A stretch of 6,745 nt of DNA from DASYDU01 sp036499445 (GTDB taxonomy: Bacteria; Planctomycetota; Planctomycetia; Pirellulales; Lacipirellulaceae): NCBI GenBank assembly GCA_036499445.1, contig DASYDU010000015.1, positions 1 through 6,745 of the forward strand, written 5' to 3'. Made by a program: the position numbers and the translations under genes. The number at the start of each line of letters is the position of its first letter. The stretch's first letter is position 1. The notes under the pieces are model-generated. The model did not search any database. It was not told where the DNA came from and saw nothing but the letters and a program-made list of their open reading frames with translations. Below are positions 1-4,081 of this stretch, in pieces.

Positions 1-7
1 GGCACTA

Positions 8-1369
8 TCAACCGGTCTGCCGTTCTGCATCGATGGGATTTGCCAGCTTTTCTTTCAGTAGTGCGTCGACGGCCGCGCGCTGTTCCGTCGGAACCCAGCC
101 CACAATTCGTCGCCAACCACGGGCGAATACCAGTCGACCCCCCTTTTCGGAATCCCAGAGGGTGACGCGCACTTGCGCCCACGGCCAATAGCAGGCTCCC
201 TTTAGTACGAGGCCGTTGGCACGGAGGTCCAATTGCTTGCCAAAGGCGTACGTGGCGGCGACCACAACCGTGAATCCAAACCCTGTCCCAGTTGCATAGG
301 CGACCCAAGGATACGACCAGCCAATGCTCTGTCCAATAACGAAGAATGCCCCGGCAGCTGGCAGAATTAGTAGTAATGCCAGCGCGTCGCGTCTGCCCGA
401 TAGCCGAGCCAGCGCCGGACCCGCTAGTTTTCCGGTTCGTCGCCACCACCATGAGCCAGTCGCTCCGGCGAGCAGAATGCCAATCAGGATGGAGCTATCA
501 AACCCACGTATTCCGGACAGACTTGAGCCAGCGAGATACAGAGCACCAACGAAAGCAGCAAAAACTAGAACGGCTCCGGTATATCTGGGCCACCATGGGC
601 GTCGGACCGAAGTCGAAAGGGGGAGGCACACCAACGTGTGAATAAGTGGTCCGCGCGGCATCGATGGGCCATGGGCCGCCTTAGCGTCCAAAATGGCTTG
701 GACAGCGGCCTGTTGCTGTATTGGAACGGGTATTTTGAGCAACCTTTCAACGCCATGTTGATCGATCCCCTTGAGCTCCAACATCACGCCATTCGAGCCG
801 TTCCAGCGTTGCTCGATGATGTGGTCCCACAGCAATACCTGCTGGTCCCACAGTACGCCGGACTCGCAGAACCGAACGTTGTTTCGCCACATACAAATAG
901 AGACGAGTCGTGCCAACCACCACGCCGCGAACAAAATCGTAAATGCGGCATCTAATAAGTTGAACTTCTCCAATGGGTTCGGCGAATTCACCAGGCTGTG
1001 GCTCATCGTAGTGAGAAGCAAAAGCGTCAGCAGGATTGCACCGCCAAAGTTGATCCAGCGTCTCTCGGGGCTGGCGGAAGCGAGCTTTTCATCAAACATC
1101 GGGAGGCGAAGCAGCGACTTGCCTGCCGAGCATTCGGCGCTGGCCCGCTCACGCGCTTGATAGCCGATCCAAACGATCGTGGCCGCAAGCCACGCACCCC
1201 ATGCGATAAGCAGGCGGAGTTGGGCGTCGGGCTGAAGACTCCGCACCAGCGGCCCCACCACGGCAGCGATCACAGCCACAACTCCGGTGGCTACAAATAG
1301 CGCCCGGATCGAGAACCGGGCTTCAGTTGGTTCAGGCTGGGCGGCGGCTGGTTTCAATTCACCGGACAT
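8..1369 (-). CDS. Polytopic membrane protein with duplicated 4-helix + PH-like module
   Basis: A 453-residue integral membrane protein of unknown function. Hydrophobic stretches suggest eight membrane helices, at about residues 20-43, 50-71, 108-124, 138-160, 263-283, 291-308, 328-347 and 355-376. Each set of four is followed by a soluble segment, about 163-230 and 378-442. The two soluble segments resemble each other: FCESGVLW...LLWDHI...VPIQQQAAVQAILDAK against LRANGLVL...YWPWAQV...VPTEQRAAVDALLKEK. This beta-rich pattern ending in a helix resembles small bacterial PH-like domains (DUF5673 type) that follow membrane helices; that is recall, not a search. The opening RFSIRALF before helix 1 is common in planctomycete membrane proteins. 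The start is the ATG at 1369. No clear Shine-Dalgarno precedes it, so the start is less certain than the frame. The stop is at 8-10. It is divergent from the small membrane gene at 1503. No enzymatic motif is visible. Confidence 0.85.
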   Translation of the reverse strand: MSGELKPAAAQPEPTEARFSIRALFVATGVVAVIAAVVGPLVRSLQPDAQLRLLIAWGAWLAATIVWIGYQARERASAECSAGKSLLRLPMFDEKLASASPERRWINFGGAILLTLLLLTTMSHSLVNSPNPLEKFNLLDAAFTILFAAWWLARLVSICMWRNNVRFCESGVLWDQQVLLWDHIIEQRWNGSNGVMLELKGIDQHGVERLLKIPVPIQQQAAVQAILDAKAAHGPSMPRGPLIHTLVCLPLSTSVRRPWWPRYTGAVLVFAAFVGALYLAGSSLSGIRGFDSSILIGILLAGATGSWWWRRTGKLAGPALARLSGRRDALALLLILPAAGAFFVIGQSIGWSYPWVAYATGTGFGFTVVVAATYAFGKQLDLRANGLVLKGACYWPWAQVRVTLWDSEKGGRLVFARGWRRIVGWVPTEQRAAVDALLKEKLANPIDAERQTG

Positions 1370-1502
1370 TCACTGGCCCAACAGGAATTCGCACACAAGG
1401 AGTGGTGAGGCTATTCTACAATGCGGCGACTGTAGACGCATGTCGGGCCCGCAATCAGAATGGAATCATCGCGATTCGATTCTGTTGCTTGAGTCCGCCG
1501 TC
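1370..1502. promoter_or_regulatory. Divergent intergenic region with a 6-bp inverted repeat
   Basis: This 133-bp gap separates two divergently transcribed membrane-protein genes, so promoters for both should lie here. It contains a perfect short inverted repeat, TCTACA at 1415-1420 and TGTAGA at 1431-1436, with a 10-base spacer. This could be an operator half-site pair, but six-base arms can arise by chance. No convincing -35/-10 pair was seen on either strand. If the downstream gene began at the alternative ATG at 1440, the repeat would sit directly in front of it. Confidence 0.3.
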
Positions 1503-1901
1503 ATGCGCCTGCCGCTTCTCAAATTGCCGGTTGTCAATCAAAGCGATTCTTGGGGACCGGCGTGGATTGGCATTGGTTTGGGCGTGCTCGTCGCCGGTGC
1601 CTGGCTTTCGGCCGTTCCGGTGGTAACCGCGATGGCATTGGTCGCTTTGGGGGCAACTACCGTGACTGTCGATCGGTTCCGCGGCAGGTCGCGGGCTGAT
1701 CTCGTCGTTGTGCTGAATCTCTTGGTCTATTGCAGCCTCTATGCACTCTTCTTTGGCACGATGCTGCACCAAGCCCGAGCGGGAGCCACTCGCCAACTGG
1801 GCCCGCTCGCGGCGATGGACCTGGTCGCCAGCGCCTGGCCCCTGGCGCTCGTGGTTGTGAAGTCGTGGCACGCCCTGCGGCACTTCGAGCCAGCCGGATG
1901 A
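1503..1901 (+). CDS. Small four-helix membrane protein, unknown function
   Basis: A 132-residue hydrophobic protein that I do not recognise. It has four likely membrane helices at about residues 18-36, 37-54, 66-86 and 102-120. A basic loop (DRFRGRSRAD, about 57-66) lies between helices 2 and 3, and the tail is short and hydrophilic (SWHALRHFEPAG). No catalytic or binding motif is evident. The frame is open further upstream, as far as 1287, but that part overlaps the opposite-strand gene and reads as hydrophilic non-domain sequence. I therefore chose the ATG at 1503, just before the hydrophobic part. An ATG at 1440, giving 153 residues, is a real alternative because neither start has a good Shine-Dalgarno. 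It stands alone, with no co-directional neighbour until 2277, 375 bp away. Confidence 0.6.
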   Translation: MRLPLLKLPVVNQSDSWGPAWIGIGLGVLVAGAWLSAVPVVTAMALVALGATTVTVDRFRGRSRADLVVVLNLLVYCSLYALFFGTMLHQARAGATRQLGPLAAMDLVASAWPLALVVVKSWHALRHFEPAG

Positions 1902-1908
1902 AGTGGCC

Positions 1909-1942
1909 TTTACGCATCAGCTCCGTTTAGTGGATGCGAAAA
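1909..1942 (+). terminator. Possible hairpin after the small membrane gene
   Basis: The 6-bp arms CGCATC (1913-1918) and GATGCG (1933-1938) enclose a 14-base loop. They extend past one mismatch by three A/T pairs (TTT at 1909-1911, AAA at 1940-1942). The hairpin begins eight bases after the stop codon at 1901, a natural place for termination. It has no following T-run and a large loop, so it is not a standard intrinsic terminator and could be chance. Confidence 0.22.
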
Positions 1943-2037
1943 TGCCACCGCAGTCGAGTCGCTTCAACGCGAGGGCTTCCCGCCTTGCGCTTGGGCAGCG
2001 CCGCCCGACAAATCAACTGATGTGCGCGCAATTCTAA

Positions 2038-2066
2038 TTGACCCATCTAAAAACCTGACCTAGGGT
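2038..2066 (+). promoter_or_regulatory. Weak sigma70-like promoter candidate for the calpain gene
   Basis: TTGACC (2038-2043) matches the -35 consensus at five of six positions. After exactly 17 bases, TAGGGT (2061-2066) matches the -10 consensus at only three of six. The -35 element overlaps the CAATT/AATTG palindrome at 2029-2040, which could place an operator on the promoter. The support is only pattern matching, and planctomycete promoters are poorly characterised. Confidence 0.2.
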
Positions 2067-2265
2067 TTCGTTGAAGGGTGATCGCGCCTTTCGCGTTTGA
2101 ACCTTTTCGTTTGCCCCTCATCGACTGGCGGACACGCGGCGGCCAAAACAATCGTGGCCCCGCCTTCGCCGAGAAACGCCTTACTCTCCTCTGACTGCCG
2201 GTGGGTCCACTATCCGACGGGTCCACAGATTCGGCACCGCGCAGCACAAAACACCTTATCTCGCC

Positions 2266-2270
2266 GGAGA
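2266..2270 (+). promoter_or_regulatory. Ribosome binding site fixing the calpain start
   Basis: GGAGA lies six bases before the GTG at 2277-2279. This is good Shine-Dalgarno spacing and is the main reason to start the calpain at GTG rather than at the in-frame ATG at 2097. The protein then opens with the basic leader and LExR motif expected for planctomycete exported proteins. Confidence 0.7.
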
Positions 2271-2276
2271 CTAACC

Positions 2277-3905
2277 GTGAAAAAGCCGCTCAAGTCGAAA
2301 TTTCGCCGCTCGCAGATCGAGACTTTGGAACGCCGCGACGTGATGACCGGCGTCACTGCCGCGCTCAGCTCGGCCGGCGTGCTCACGGTCACCGGGACAA
2401 GCGGCGCCGATCAGGTTTCGCTCGCGCGCTCGGGCAACAATATCTCGGTCCACGGCCTCACGCCAATCACCTCTGGCGGAAAACATCACAAAACGACCGC
2501 GGCCGCGCCGAGCACTTGGACCACTTCGCAAGTGCATTCGATCGTAATCGACCTCAAAGCCGGTAACGACGTCGTGTCGCTCGACAGCGTCAGCAATGGC
2601 GGCAACCAGGCGCTAGCGGTCGCCGTGACCGTCAAGCCAGGCTCGGGCAAGGAATTGATCCATCTCTGGAGCCATCACGACGTCAACTTCAGCGGATCGA
2701 AACACACGCTGGTGGCGGCCGCCAACGGCGTTGTGACCGTGGACGGCGCAGTCCAGAATTGGAGCAACCCGACGCCACCGCCCCCGCCGCCACCACCGCC
2801 GCCGACTCCGACCCCGACCCCGCCGGTGACGACCAACTGGTTCGACACACACATCACGGATGCGGCCCTGAAGAGCTTGGGTCACAGCCTCTATACCGAC
2901 GGACTGATCAATCGCAGCGACATGATCGCGTTGCTCCATAGCGCAGACGACGGCAGCGTGATTGACGCCACAGAACTGACCGACCTGCGGGCGATCGTCG
3001 CCAATACTTCATTGTTCGGCACGCTCAGTTACGTGGATCAATTGGCCGCCGATGTCGTCAACGCCAACGCGGCTAACGCCAAGTATCTCGGGCAATCCCT
3101 GGGCAACCTTTCTGCCGGGGCCGCTTCCACTAAAATGGACAACTTGGTGAACAAGTGGTTCCTAGGCCTAGACCACCCCACGGCCACCGGTTATACGTAC
3201 CGCCAATTCTCAGGCACGCTGTTTGTGAGCGGCGCTGCGTACACCGACATTAAGCAGGGCTACCTCGGCGACTGCTACTTCATGTCGACGCTCGGCGAGA
3301 TCGCGCTCCGCAACAACAGTGCCATTACGAACATGTTCATCGTCAATGGCGACGGCACCTATACGGTAAAGTTCTTCAACAATGGCACCGCCACTTACGT
3401 GACGGTCGACAGCTATCTGCCGACCGACAGCGCCGGGCGAGCCATCTTCGCCGGTATGGGCATGGCCTACAACAATACCGGCAACGAACTTTGGAGCCTG
3501 CTGGCCGAAAAGGCCTATGTGGAGCTCAATGAGATCGGCTGGGAGCGGTCGAGCCTATCCGGCAGCGGCCAAAACAACTACGCGGCGATCGAGGGTGGCT
3601 ATATCTTTGCCGCGCAGGGACAGGTCAGCGGCCCGGGCACGGTCGCCTTCGCTTCGACCGCGCCGTCAAACTTCAACACGTTTGTCACCGCCTGGAATGC
3701 CGGCAAGTCGATCGGCTTCGCCTCGAAATCGAGCCCACTCTCGGGCAGCGGCGTAGTCGGCAGCCATGCCTATGCGGTCGTCGGCTACAACGCCTCGAAC
3801 CAAACCGTGACGCTCTTCAATCCGTGGGGCACTCAGTACCCGCAATTGACGCTCACCTGGGCCCAAATCCAGCAGAACTTCGACTACTTCGACCGGACCG
3901 CGTAA
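2277..3905 (+). CDS. Exported calpain-family (C2) cysteine peptidase
   Basis: A 542-residue protein starting at GTG 2277, with GGAGA six bases upstream. Residues 1-24 form a basic leader with the motif IETLERRDVM, like the LEPR-type N-terminus of planctomycete exported proteins. Residues about 30-160 are beta-rich with GTSGADQVSL and KAGNDVVSLDS, loosely like hemolysin-type repeats. A Pro/Thr linker with ten consecutive prolines spans 165-183. Residues 187-300 are helical and include a degenerate EF-hand-like DDGSVIDATEL. The peptidase domain follows, about 300-542. It has the oxyanion Gln327 and nucleophile Cys333 in QGYLGDCYF, the calpain-typical NELWSLLAEKAYVELN (403-418), His497 in GSHAYAVVGYN and Asn515 in LFNPWG. 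The Gln-Cys spacing of six matches animal calpains. All four key residues are present, so it is probably an active endopeptidase acting outside the cytoplasm. The natural substrate and any calcium dependence are unknown. No further domain follows the catalytic core. Confidence 0.9.
   Translation: MKKPLKSKFRRSQIETLERRDVMTGVTAALSSAGVLTVTGTSGADQVSLARSGNNISVHGLTPITSGGKHHKTTAAAPSTWTTSQVHSIVIDLKAGNDVVSLDSVSNGGNQALAVAVTVKPGSGKELIHLWSHHDVNFSGSKHTLVAAANGVVTVDGAVQNWSNPTPPPPPPPPPPTPTPTPPVTTNWFDTHITDAALKSLGHSLYTDGLINRSDMIALLHSADDGSVIDATELTDLRAIVANTSLFGTLSYVDQLAADVVNANAANAKYLGQSLGNLSAGAASTKMDNLVNKWFLGLDHPTATGYTYRQFSGTLFVSGAAYTDIKQGYLGDCYFMSTLGEIALRNNSAITNMFIVNGDGTYTVKFFNNGTATYVTVDSYLPTDSAGRAIFAGMGMAYNNTGNELWSLLAEKAYVELNEIGWERSSLSGSGQNNYAAIEGGYIFAAQGQVSGPGTVAFASTAPSNFNTFVTAWNAGKSIGFASKSSPLSGSGVVGSHAYAVVGYNASNQTVTLFNPWGTQYPQLTLTWAQIQQNFDYFDRTA
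2770..2825 (+). repeat. CCG/CCA-rich tract encoding a polyproline linker
   Basis: A C-rich run of CCN codons encodes TPPP... (ten prolines) followed by TPTPTPP in the calpain. It joins the N-terminal beta-rich part to the helical and catalytic part as a stiff extended linker. Because the unit is a triplet, strand slippage would change linker length without breaking the frame. Confidence 0.75.
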
Positions 3906-4081
3906 GACAGTGACTCGGCGGTCGCCCAGCGTTCCAGCCACATTTCGTTTGTGGGAGGCGTCTCAGCGCCGCTCCCTTCCCTGCTCCGCGCTACGACACG
4001 GGTACCACCGGTTGTCCCAATCGGTGCGGCGTAGTCGCAAGAAGCATCGAAACACGGCAGACCCTGGCGCTCGCGTCACTA
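3906..4081. terminator. Convergent gap with two hairpins, possible bidirectional terminator
   Basis: This 176-bp gap lies between two genes facing each other. A hairpin at 4006-4026 has an 8-bp stem (CACCGGTT / AATCGGTG, one G-T pair on the plus strand) and a 5-base loop. A second at 3953-3976 pairs GGGAG with CTCCC and GCG with CGC across a 2-base bulge. Neither is followed by a T-run on either strand, so intrinsic termination is not proven. Their position between convergent stop codons is the main argument. No gene is seen in the gap. Confidence 0.3.

Larger units (their letters stand above)
1902..2276. other. Non-coding stretch before the calpain gene
   Basis: About 375 bases with no credible gene. 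The calpain frame is open back to an ATG at 2097, but the extra residues look like read-through of untranslated leader. The stretch holds the hairpin at 1909-1942, a perfect palindrome CAATTCTAATTG at 2029-2040, and the weak promoter candidate at 2038-2066. If that promoter is real, the calpain mRNA has a leader of roughly 200 bases. No riboswitch or small RNA could be recognised. Confidence 0.5.

Noticed and set aside
638..1160. Several plus-strand frames of about 100-130 codons
   Set aside because: They are antisense to the 453-residue membrane protein, whose membrane helices and internal duplication show that the minus strand is the coding one.
1287..1502. Upstream extension of the small membrane gene
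   Set aside because: The extra 72 residues overlap the start of the opposite-strand gene and are hydrophilic without domain character. The hydrophobic protein begins at the ATG at 1503.
2097..2276. ATG at 2097 as the calpain start
   Set aside because: It would put 60 odd residues before the basic leader and LExR motif. The GTG at 2277 has a well-spaced GGAGA and gives the expected exported-protein N-terminus.
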